Assembly: GCA_015039365.1 (NCBI GenBank)
Contig: WION01000363.1
Span: forward strand, 1 to 53,273
Length of the DNA: 53,273 nt
Reading direction: 5' to 3'
Source of the DNA: Amanita rubescens
Taxonomy: Eukaryota > Basidiomycota > Agaricomycetes > Agaricales > Amanitaceae
Notes under the pieces: generated by a model
What the model saw: the letters and a program-made list of their open reading frames with translations, nothing else
Told to the model about the DNA's origin: nothing
The model's database searches: none
Part shown: positions 1-11,424 of the stretch, piece by piece
How the letters are laid out: each line of letters starts with the position of its first letter
How positions within the stretch are numbered: the first letter of the stretch is position 1
Position numbers and translations under genes: made by a program

Positions 1-286
1 ATTGCAGAAAACAGTTCTTGTGCAACAGCCTTGAACAACCAGCGAGGCTGTGAGTCTGTGGGGGAAGGGTTTTGAAAAAGCTGTAGAGCTCATTTTTATA
101 TAAGTCACTTCTCGTGGGAGTGCCAGATCCCGTTCCTGATATGGCTCTCAATCGAGATTCGACTGTAACTGAACCCGTGGCAACCACGCCGCCCGTGCCG
201 CCGGTCGAAGCCGCCCATGCAGAGCGTCTAATACCTTGACTCTTTGCCACCACCTCACACGATGACCCAGGAAAAAATCATTCCGA

Positions 287-2487
287 ATGGTGAACACCGG
301 CGCGCTCAGCAGCCCATTCCAACACCCAGATATCGCCATGCCACGCCCTCAGGTACTTCATAATTGTTTTCAACAAATGGCTTTTAATTCAGAGTTAGGG
401 CCATGGCCTTTTCTTGACGTCCGCGATTCTGTAAGCGTGCTTATTGTCAATTTACCGGCTAAACTCACTACATGACGCAACCTAGGTCCCTACCGAGCCT
501 ATTGAAGTGAGGCCAAAGCAAGGCAGATGCAAACACAACAAGGAAACAATGAGTTGCAACGACTGCTTAGAAGGCTACCCACAATCGTTGTTTCCCAACT
601 GGACCCGCGCTCAACAAGACAAAAGTGGGATACACGAGGTGGCGAGGCAGAAGCATGCATGCTCCATGCAGTACGTTGAAATGGCGATCGATCAGAAGGG
701 GTGCCCTTTCTCCAAGCCTGAAGTGATTCACGTCGATGGAGGGGATTACGAAAGTGGTGCGGAGGAACTGCGACAAGTAGTGCGTACATGATTTCGGCCT
801 CCTCGAACCGAACAGAATCTTTAATAACGCTCACATACAAAGCGAGCACGCAAGGCAATGGCACGGGCGATATTTGTGGATGGGATCTCCGGTCCTGCCT
901 TGAAGATGTTGGGCACGATGTGAGGGTAGCATCTTTGTGTGATACTCCGTATTCTTAACTTGATTGTAGCTACGACATAGAACCATTCTATTTTTCTTCA
1001 TCCATTGGGTGGACGCCCTCAAGATTTCAAGATAGTTTAGATACCCAACTAAAAAGTGATCGTAAGTTTTTCCACGCGCCTGGTTTTGCGGCGATGTCGT
1101 ACTTATTTCACACAGGTATCACTGTGACGTTAAGGTTTGTAAGGAAAATTGCGAAACCTGCAAGGGATGATTACATGACCTCCGATAAAACACGACTTTC
1201 GGAAAGGTCGGCGATTGACGTTCATAAGCCGTTGCCGCTAGGTAGCAGTGCCCCGATTTTAGGCTGTGCCATGACGCGCTAATTCTCGGTGCCTAGATGA
1301 CAGCGCGCTTCAACCCGATCTCCTAGCCTTCCACATGATTCGATCCAAATACGATAACACTATTATTTCATATCATTGTAATGAGGAGCACGGGTCCACT
1401 TCAGCTGCGGATCTCTGTGCTAGGTTGCAGTTAGTGGGGCGCTCGGTCTATTGGGGTAAATTGTTCCAGGAATATCGCGACGCCACTTTCGTGCTGGTTA
1501 GCCTGCTATGGTATGCATTATATTCATGGGATGAAGCCATAGAAGGCCTCTATGACAAAATTCGCAAGTTGGTAAGTCGACCCAAAATATCAAGTCTACG
1601 TTGAGTAACTTCGTCATACAGGAAGCTCGAGTCATGAAGACTCTGGATCCATTCGAGATGACAGATATAATGAATAACTTGCACACTATACGTGCTCATA
1701 TGCTGTTCTATAATTCTCTACTCGCCGATTTCCAGAAGGCGGTTGTCTTTGTGAAAAACACGCCCAATCCCGCCTTGGCTGGTGCCGCGAACAAGGAACA
1801 AGCACGAAGTGCTATAGAAAAGGAGTGCAATCACATATTACGAGGAATCAGTCGGATTGAGAAGGATTGTCAGATGCAGGACATGCGACTAAGAAATGCT
1901 ACAAATCTAGTACGTGTCATTATAGCCAACGTTGCATCGCCCCCGGTAACACTGCTTTCCAGGGCTACAGTCGCTCGAATATCTATGACAGCAGACAAAC
2001 GACCAAACTAACCGAAGCTCAGGTTCGCGACAGCGCAGGTTCGTATAATTCCCTCCGTCATGTGCTCCAGTTAAGTAATACCTTCCCCACAGCAATGAGA
2101 CAAATATCATATTTGACGATGGTGTTCCTGCCAGCGATGTTCACCTCGGTAAGTGCCCTGACAACGCGATGTTGTATTCTCTTAGTCCGTCCATTGCTTA
2201 GTCTGTATTTGGCATCAACGTGGATGAGATCAACCCCGGAACTAAAGCCGAGGCTCTGGACCTACATAGTATCTACAGTCTCAATGACCATTTTAACCGT
2301 CTGGCTCGTTGGCGCCTTGCAATTGCCGTACATGGCATTTGACGTTAACGCTGCTGCCGCTCAAGAAGCCAAGAAGAACGGAGGACATAAACTGTTTTCA
2401 CGGTTGGGGTGGCCCATCATACTCATCCAAACTAGCTTAACCGATAAAGCCGAAAACCGACGAATGCGGGGACTTGAGTACGAGTAG
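287..2487 (+). CDS. CorA-like Mg2+ transporter family membrane protein, frameshifted in last exon
   Basis: This is a basidiomycete CorA-like protein, an inner or plasma membrane divalent-cation channel relative. I could join ten exons with phase-consistent GT..AG introns: 287-430, 486-779, 843-919, 970-1061, 1116-1241, 1297-1571, 1622-1909, 1963-2038, 2093-2148 and 2202-2487. Family landmarks appear in order: ARAIFVDGIS, EPFYFSSSIGWTPSRFQD, ITVTLRFVRK, DLLAFHMIRS, NTIISYH, VYWGKLFQ, TIRAHMLFY, DSRQTTKLTEAQVRDSA, MRQISYLTMVFLPAMF (first membrane segment), SVFGINVDEINPGT, then TYIVSTVSMTILTVWLVGAL (second membrane segment). SVFGIN takes the place of the CorA GMN loop. The frame must shift by one base near 2250 to pass from the NPGT stretch to the second membrane segment, so the copy is either broken or holds a sequencing error. 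The start at 287 is tentative; a short in-frame intron (353-394) is possible in exon 1. Family assignment is firm; transport function is inference. Confidence 0.85.
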
Positions 2488-2639
2488 CATCTCTGATGAC
2501 CTGTGACCTTATCGATATATCGGTGACGTTGCTTTTCATGATTTGTACGTTGCACTAAGGAGGACGCTGACTTAACCTGTTCGGGCTATGTAGGCATTTA
2601 CATAAATATGGCAGGGCATTTCTGTACTTATATATGTTC

Positions 2640-3460
2640 ACTCAGGGATGGATTTGTATCAATTCCTATGACGGATTTCGAACTGCGCTGATAGCGACCC
2701 GACATTGTATGGCACAGGTTTATGTCAAACATCTCAGTCACCGGGTACATATTGTGGACGAATGTCATTGGATCCGTTCACCCGGCGTTTCGGGAGCTCA
2801 ACCGAGACGCCCGAAAATTTGCGAGGTCCGGCTTGCTTTATCACCTGGATCCAGGATCACTCGTCCCCGACGAGGAAGCTGAATTACGCGTCAAAAATCG
2901 TTACCCGGATTCCGATTACTTGCACTGCATGACATGCTTTGAAGATCGACGGGATGCTGCCTGACAAACGTCCAGGACACATCATGCATCAACCCTGAGG
3001 CCTGAGGCCCGCGGTGGTCGTGGTATGCTCGCGAACGTAATAGCAGCCGACTCCTCGGAGTCAGCGTGTCGACGTTGGGTGTGGAACGCTCTTCCACATA
3101 CACTTATAGAACAGTGGATATTAATCCTCCGAACGGATAGAGATTTCTCGACTCTGGGAACATCGCTGACCGAACATGTGTATGACGTCATGCGCATGAC
3201 GCGAAAGCCGAACCGTATGTTTCCAATGGCATGACTGTACCTCCGCAGTGTGTCAAAGTTCTGTCAAGTTGTAAAATGGGTAGCGTCAGTTTTTGAATGG
3301 ATTGTAGAATGTTCAAGCATCTCGGGGCGCAAGTTGGATGACACGGATCCAAATTACAAACGGCGATCTTGTGAATGCGACTCTAGTCCGATCCACACTG
3401 TCTGTGGCGCAGATCTTCATACCTATCGTCGACAGGAACCCACGCGGCGAAATTGGAGCT
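2640..3460 (+). other. coding-like stretch, no model resolved
   Basis: Several plus-strand frames here read like protein, notably 2722-2964 (stretch from HPAFRELNRDARKFAR to YLHCMTCFEDRRDAA) and 3025-3234 (SACRRWVWNALPHTLIEQW). They could be exons of a small multi-exon gene just downstream of the CorA-like gene. I could not join them with consistent splice phases and recognise no domain, so this may equally be decayed coding sequence. Confidence 0.25.
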
Positions 3461-4478
3461 GATCAGTATTGCGATGTGTCTCCATTCCTCGTGTTCAAAA
3501 CTTGACTCATGGCACGGCTATTGAGAATTTCTCTGCTTACAGTGACAGCAGAACTTAAACGGTTGCATTTCGGAATATTCATAATCCTTGAAGCATAAAA
3601 TTGTTGCTCCACCACTCCAAGGTGGCAGATTGTTCTTCCCATCCGGCGTGGCTGTGTTTCGGTGCTTTCAAGGAACAGTAAGCAAACTGAAATTGCGAGT
3701 CCCGAAAGATGTCTCTGCAATTAGGCAGAATTGTCTGGGATATGACCAATGGCCAATATTGACAAGGATGTTTAATATCATGTTTTCAATTCTCAAACCA
3801 ATGATAGACTGGTGTGATCTTCCCGGGCCTTAGTTAAGTCAAGTCATTGCCAATGATGATTTTTGACTCTACATGCCGGCCCGGGCCTTTACTAATCTGT
3901 CTTGAACCTTGAAGTTTGAAGTTTAACGAGAGGCGAGCAAAGGAACTTGAGAGTCAAAGTGATCCTTAAGTAGGCTGCTGACTCATCCTGATGAGGTGGT
4001 GATTATTTTTATCTTATCGCTGTCTCACATCCTGATCATATGCTCGTCAGGAGGACCCCAACCACCAGCACGGCCCGAGGGCCGAGTGTCTAACAAGAGC
4101 TGCTTCTAAATCACTTTGAGCAGATGTTCTTGCTATGGATAAAATTTGCATTTAGTGTCTGCTTTCAGGTAATTTTTTAAGAAAAAAACTGATCCTGATT
4201 CTTGTATTATCGTGAACCTTTGGATAAATATATGTGGACTTAGCCTTCTGCAATGCTTCCTGAGCAGTTTCGGGGTCGTCAATCATTCCGTAATTTCGTG
4301 ACATGTGACATCACGTGTGAGAATACTTAAAGGGAGCAATCTGTAGCATTCATTCAGCCTTTTGCCACATCTGTAGGGGATGGTTGGCAGTCACTCAAGG
4401 GCCATCCCCCTCACCAGGTCCTATCTGGGAAACCATACAAGGTGTGCCCAGTAATCATGACCATATACCTCTTTGCTT
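3461..4478. other. gene-free stretch, includes likely upstream region of the next gene
   Basis: I see no convincing coding sequence. Two near-identical GC-rich words, CCCGGGCCTTA and CCCGGGCCTTT, sit about 65 bases apart near 3822-3895. A palindrome-rich word, ACATGTGACATCACGTGTGA (about 4300-4319), contains a CACGTG core and a TGACATCA half-site. It could bind a bHLH or bZIP regulator of the downstream gene, but that is inference. Confidence 0.4.
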
Positions 4479-5310
4479 ATGCAAGCACTAGAGCCCGAGG
4501 ATACCCCAGAAGTATCCTCGCAGGATGAATTAGAGCAGGAATCTGTGTTACAGGAACTGCTCCCAGCAGCAGTCTTAAGAAAGAGGAAGGAACAGGCAGT
4601 TAGTCATGAAGCCAGTCTCAAGCGACCCAGAATCGGTATGGCCGAAGAGGATGGGTTTAGCCGAGGACGCCGAGGTATATCAATCACGCGTGGCGCGATT
4701 GTTTACTCACGGCATCAAGATATACCTTCTAGCATACAAATAACACCAAGGCGGCGTTTGTCTCCTGGTGTAACGCGTAGGATCGGAGAGAAGCCTGTAA
4801 ATGAGAAAGGAAGATTAGGTACGTACTTCAAAAGTGTTACATCCGCTTCGAAGTGCACATATGTAAATATATATTGTAGCAGATAACAGTTATGCGGTAA
4901 AAAATAGCTCGGCGGGAAGTTCATCGATCTGGCGCAATGCGGTCGCTTCTGCCTCATCGAGTCTTCCCGTTACGCATTTTGCAGGAACCTCAAGCTCAGC
5001 GCCTCATCTCGCCCGAAAGAGGACTAAAAAAACCGCCCGCAAGCGTGCGTCAAGTCCACTGCCTCGTCGCTCCAATGTCCCTTCGGCTTTTACGAGGGTA
5101 TTGAAACGGACAAGAGAGGAAAAGAGGCGACAAAATAGTAAAGATGAATCGTCTGATTCGGAACGATTTTTGCCCATGTCGCCCTCCCTGCCACCACCGG
5201 TAATGTCTTCGGGCAAGGGAGCTGACAAATCCGTGAGCAAAACCCCAAAGTCCACTATATGTAGGAAGCCGTCAGCGACAAAACGGAAACCACCCGGCAA
5301 GTTGATTTAG
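4479..5310 (+). CDS. disordered basic/serine-rich protein, possibly 5' exons of the SET gene
   Basis: Two exons are visible: 4479-4818 and 4880-5310, joined in frame across an intron with GTACGT donor and TTGTAG acceptor. The product is disordered and rich in R, K, S and P, with basic clusters such as ARKRTKKTARKRASS and KRTREEKRRQN that look like nuclear localisation signals. It ends with a TAG at 5308-5310, only 26 bases before the ATG chosen for the SET protein. A 45-base intron with a CTAAC branch point (about 5300-5344) would almost join them, but the phase is off by one base in every version I tried. It is either the N-terminal part of the SET gene with an unseen splice or indel, or a separate small gene. 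Confidence 0.45.
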
Positions 5311-5335
5311 AGGTGTTTCTACATTGACTCTAACG

Positions 5336-8300
5336 ATGACTTTAGAGATAATTGAAATTACCTCGGATGGCGAGTTAGAACCTCCAAAGATGAAAATGGG
5401 AAAGGCCGAAAGTCGAACTCCGAGAGACGTTCTTGAAATTTCGTCGGATGATGACGACCCAAAGGAGACTCACAGTAGTAATGCTCAGAGTCTTCCAAAG
5501 GCTCGATCCATTTCACGTCCAGTGATTGAAATACTCGACAGTGACGATGGACTTGATACGACGTTAAGAGAAATGCATGAAGATGAAATTACGGCAGAAA
5601 TGCTCGCTCAACGAACAACGGATGAAATGGATCGTTTATCATTGCTTGGAAATCAATCACTACATGATGAGCCATCACTCCTTCCTCCCGAATCCGCTTC
5701 TGAAGGGTCAGAAGACATGCAATTTGGTGATGCTGTGTCCGGGACCTCATCCAACAATAGTAGCAGCGGTCGAGTCCAAACGCCACAGCGGGGCATCGAT
5801 GACATTCCTAGCGCACACATTAGAATGGATGTTAACGAAGATTCGTCCCCCGCAATACCGCGCATAGACGCCACTCTTCCTTCGCAAGAAGTCGATTCGC
5901 CGCCCTCTAGTGCGCCTGTAGCATCACTCATCTTCCCTAATGTCAATGTTACTCCATTTTCGTTACCACCGCCGATCTCACCTTTCAAAAGTTCGCCTAA
6001 ACTTCGAGAACTGCGTTCATTGCCCACATCGCCGATACGGAGAACCTTTGTTGGATCAATAAAAAGTGATGACCTTAATGCGTACATGGGCCCTGCAGCG
6101 ACAACCGTTGATTCCGCGTCAATTCGTCACTCACTTTCACCAATGCGGCGATTGGCAAGAAAACGCGAGGACCGCAGAATGTCAGCATCGAACGTGGGAC
6201 AGACACCGTCCAAAAAGGAAAGATCGTTGTCTGGCGACATGTATACTTGCAGCAACAATGCACTTAATTTTCCCCCCAGCAAGAAAAAATCTTTTCCAAG
6301 CAATGAGCCGCCCCATGATACGGTATGTCAGCGATTAACGTCTATTTCATTTCTCACATTTGCTCAAGATGGACGGAGCAGCGGGAGAACCCTCAAGCCC
6401 GTCTGCTTCGCTTCCGCGGACGCGATTGTCTCTGAGCATGAACCTGGCTGATGCTATAACTCAGGCTAGTCAAGACAACAATAGGAAGCTAGCAATTCAT
6501 ACGCATCCCGAAGCGGATGCAATTGTGAAATTGCACCCGCGAGCTAGTCAAGAAGCCATCGATAAATCAAAACTTTTTTTGGAGATGGTGCAGATGTCTC
6601 TTCCTGAGGGGTCCCGCTACCGTGACAGCGCTCCCCTTAAGCACGATTTGCCACTCCAAACACGAGGGACAGAGCACCAACAATCTCCACAGGATTCTGA
6701 TTTTGCAGGGCATGAAGAAATAGATTCTCCAGTTGACTTGGGGCCCTCTATTACAAATGAAGTTGTTATGATGGAGCAAAATGAAATGTTGCAGACTGCT
6801 GGTGATCCTGCTCAAAGGGTGAGCGTGGGAATATTCCCATATCAGGTAATACTAAGAACAATTAAGCCACAGACCTTGCCTCTGAATACCGTCACACATG
6901 ACGAAAGATCAAGCATCCCAGAAACTACAGCAATAAAGGATAAAGTAATTGAAAGCGACGACGAACTAGAATATATCGATGAGCCAGAGAATGGCACCGT
7001 CGTCCAAGGTATTGCCGGTATCAACATCGCTGAGGGCGACCTGGAGGGAATAAGGGACTCAGAGCCCTTCGCCGAGCAACCGTCATCCAGCACTACGAAT
7101 GCCCCAAACATTATAAACGGCATCGTCCCTACCGTTGCCGCCTCTCTAAGCCGTGCTTATACGCCACATTTAGTATCTTCCTCTCTCGACGGGTTCGGCA
7201 TCAAAATTGATGGTTTTACTATCATCAATTGGCTCGAATTTCGTAAGAACTTCACGCCAAAATATTTCCTGGGAAGGGATCTTCCTCATACACTGCAGGA
7301 CTACATCAATCACATGTCAGAGTGGACGCGTTCTTTACCTGATATGCGCACGGTGTTTAGTGCAGCCATCCAAGAGAATACCGCCTTGGACGAACCAGAT
7401 GCCCCTTCCATCCAGATAGAGAATGTCGTTGACGACGAACCAACTCCTCCATGGGAATTCCACTATTCTAATTACATGTGGCACGGGGAGGGTGTACCGC
7501 CCCCGGATGTAGGGAGCCTCATCAGCTGTGACTGCATCGGCAGATGTGATCCCCGTTCGGGAACATGTGCATGCGCGCTTCGACAACGGGAAGCAATAGG
7601 AGATCCGAATGCGGACTTCGCATATGACCATAGAGGACGATTGAGGGAGCCCGGATACCCCATTTTTGAATGTAATGATCTATGCGCATGTGACGATGAT
7701 TGTCGCAATCGGGTAAGCCCATTTCAAGGCATTGACTGCCGAACAGAACTTTTAATATCCACTGCAGGTGGTCCAACATGGTCGAACCTGCTCAATTGTT
7801 ATCAAGAAGACAGAAAACAAGGGTTGGGGTAAGTACAAAAGCCTCTAAATCTTGCAATTGTGCCTCAAATCACGTCCCGTCAGGCGTTTTCGCAGGCCAG
7901 AAAAAGATATACAAGGGTGCATTCGTCGGAGTGTATGCTGGTGAATTAATCACGGATGAAGAGGGTGAAGAAAGAGGACGGTGAGCAATTTCGTCTCAAC
8001 CTTTGTTGTCTGCTCATCATCCGTTCCACAAGGTATTACAACAAACTTGGAAAAACCTATCTTTTCGACATTGATTTTCATCACTTGCGGAAAGATCGCG
8101 ATGACTGGCAGTCCAAATATACTGTAGATGCCTACCACGTTGGAAACGTACGTGTTAAATTTGAACTTGGATCTAAAGCTGAGCTACTTTTACCACAAAA
8201 AGTTTACTCGCTTCCTTGTACGTGAACTTTTCATCCTTTGACTTTACGCTTTCGAACGGTTTAATTGCAGAACCATTCCTGCGATCCGAACTGTATTTTG

Positions 8301-8586
8301 AACCCGTGTTACGTCACTGAAGGGAACATCGAAAAGCCGTTGCTGGCAGTGTTCGCACGGCGAGAAATTGAACCCGGCGAAGAGCTGTGCTTCAGTTACT
8401 CGGGTGATGTTGATGACGAGGGCGACGGCCCTGACGGGGCCATCTCGGACGGCGGGACAGATGAAAAGAATGATGCTGTGTATGCGCGATGCTACTGCGG
8501 CGCCCGGAATTGCAAAGGTTTGTCCGCCGATATTGTCGGATTTCCCCGCCTGATGGATGCTACCCTAAGGTCGTTTGTTTGGATAA
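5336..8586 (+). CDS. SUV39/Clr4-type histone H3K9 methyltransferase-like SET protein
   Basis: Nuclear lysine methyltransferase, likely H3K9-directed by domain make-up. Eight exons join in phase: 5336-6322, 6369-7712, 7768-7828, 7884-7980, 8033-8147, 8203-8217 (15 bases), 8271-8517 and 8570-8586. Together they give 961 codons including stop. The first ~650 residues are disordered, with acidic-hydrophobic words IIEITSDGE, VLEISSDDDD and VIEILDSDDG. The pre-SET part has the nine-cysteine pattern (CDCIGRCDPRSGTCACAL then CNDLCACDDDC). The SET part shows KGWGVFAG, GVYAGELIT, TYLFDIDF, FTRFLNHSCDPNC and EELCFSY; the post-SET is CYCGARNCKG followed by RLFG and stop. Catalytic NHSC and Y residues are intact. 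No chromodomain is seen, unlike S. pombe Clr4. It converges with the E2 gene, the two stops lying 95 bases apart. The start is uncertain (see the preceding entry). Confidence 0.9.
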
Positions 8587-8680
8587 TGAGCGGTATTCAT
8601 TCGCGCTTCGCATCAGCCACGCGTTTTTCAGTTCGGAACTCAATCGTCCACGTATACCAATCATAATAGATTCCCATAAC

Positions 8681-9894
<1,214 letters not shown>

Positions 9895-10069
9895 GATGGT
9901 AGAATGTGAACAGAAGCTGAGTGCTAATGGCAATAGAATGTCACGCTCTGCGCAAAAAGCACACAGCAACAATAGCAGTGAACCCTTCACAGCCTCTGGA
10001 TGAGTTCGACACTATCGGACTCACCCTTCTCATACCAACCCGGAACGCCAAAAATGTACCGAAACGATT

Positions 10070-10076
10070 AAAAAAA
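10070..10076 (-). terminator. RNA polymerase III oligo-T terminator
   Basis: Seven Ts on the minus strand follow directly after the tRNA 3' end, the expected stop signal for RNA polymerase III. Confidence 0.8.
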
Positions 10077-10077
10077 G

Positions 10078-10149
10078 TACCGCCGACGGGGATCGAACCC
10101 GCAACCTTCGCCTTAGGAAAGCGACGCGCTACCATTGCGCCACGACGGC
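10078..10149 (-). tRNA. tRNA-Arg, anticodon CCU
   Basis: The minus strand folds as a full cloverleaf of 72 bases without intron. The acceptor is GCCGTCG against CGGCGGT (G-T at the end pair) with discriminator A. The D arm is GCGC/GCGC around AATGGTA. The anticodon stem TCGCT/GGCGA encloses loop TTCCTAA, giving anticodon CCT (codon AGG). The T arm is GCGGG-TTCGATC-CCCGT. A T7 terminator follows. It sits between the E2 start (9894) and the Mpp6 start (10241), in the divergent intergenic region, and is read in the E2 direction. Confidence 0.95.
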
Positions 10150-10240
10150 TTGCATTATGATATTGTTGTGGTTTTTCTGATTGGTCCTTATTCCGCGTCA
10201 TCAACAACCCGAAAGTCAACGTTCATCCCAATTCCTCACC

Positions 10241-11082
10241 ATGTCAGGAAAAACGATCAGTACAAGCACACTTAGCCTACGCTTTATGCAAAATGCCCAT
10301 AGGGCGAAGTCCATGAAAGAAGTTGAGCTTGAAAAGGCCGCTGTACATGACGATGCACAATGGGACGTTGGGCATGAAGTTCGGGAAGCCTGGGGACTGC
10401 TTTCCGTACAGGACACCTCGTATGTTATCGCGCTTATCCTCAGAACTGTCGTTGAACTGTTTCCCAGTCAGAACATAACTTACGAAACGTCTTATCTTCC
10501 CTTTATTTTCTCAGATACGGCAGAGGACACAAATCCTAAAGTACCTGCCGTCCCAATGGGGAGACGCAAATTCACCAACGGTGTTGAAGATGATCCAACA
10601 GAAAAGGTCAGAAGATGTTTTCCCCTCACTCAATGGCTTATTCTGACCAGTCGTGCTAGCAAGAACCGGAAGAGTCACCTTCCCAAGAACCACAACAAGC
10701 AGAAAAGCCCGTCCGCTCAAGGGTGCATCCACATCCTATCCCAATACGATCTGTGTCTGGAAAACTTCTCAGCGGTCTACAGCCACTCAAACCGAAGGCG
10801 CCAAAAGAATCTAGATCTGCTAGAGAAGCAATCTTCGACAATAGCGGTGTAGGCACTGATATTCGCTCAATCCCATCTTCCAAGCGTAACGCGGATGGCG
10901 CCGATGAAAGACCATTTACAGGATTTCTCAAGCCATTAGGCGTGGATGCTCCCTCGAGCAGCAAGAGCAAAATTGTTGAAACTGCCGATGGTTCCTCCAA
11001 GAAGCACAAACGACGACGTCAAGGCAGTGAAGAAGCTGAGGAATCCAAGAAGAAATCCAAGAAGAAACAGCAAGTTACATGA
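10241..11082 (+). CDS. MPP6: Mpp6-like nuclear RNA exosome cofactor
   Basis: M-phase phosphoprotein 6 family: a small nuclear RNA-binding cofactor of the exosome that helps rRNA and surveillance processing. Three exons join in phase: 10241-10419, 10468-10606 and 10660-11082, giving 246 residues. The family core is at the N terminus: MSGKTISTSTLSLRFMQNA, then DDAQWDVGHEVREAWG. A second conserved-looking stretch, NITYETSYLPFIF, and PMGRRKFTNG follow. The C terminus is a lysine-rich tail (KKHKRRR, KKKSKKK), typical of nucleolar proteins. The family assignment rests mainly on the LRFMQN core, read by eye. The start is 92 bases from the tRNA gene, so the promoter is compact. Confidence 0.8.
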
Positions 11083-11424
11083 CGTTGGAGTCGTCCCGGG
11101 TAGGCATCAGGTCCTTCGTATTTTCAAATAGCTCATCGACTGAGGTGAAGGCCTGATATAGGACCAACATCCTAGAAGCGTGACATCAGTCGAGCTTCCC
11201 CCGGAGGTCTGGCGCCCAACCTTGGGCATATACGTGCTATGGACTCGGCTACGATAGCTCAGGGTCTAATCGCCGCATCGGCACATAACATTGAATGACA
11301 CTTTGCAATATTGTACAGCGGTACTACAAACTACGACAGCAATGCGATAACTTCGAAAGCGATTCATATAGTACATTTGATTGTTTGGTCGTCGACGTGA
11401 GCCAATTTCTCGAGGTGTTCGGTA
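11083..11424. other. convergent intergenic region
   Basis: This lies between the stop codons of the Mpp6-like gene and the minus-strand hypothetical gene. I see no coding sequence or repeat in it. Confidence 0.6.

Noticed and set aside
4479..8586. One continuous model joining the 4479-5310 exons to the SET gene
   Set aside because: Tempting because only 26 bases separate them, but no GT..AG pair gives matching phases; kept as two entries with the doubt stated.
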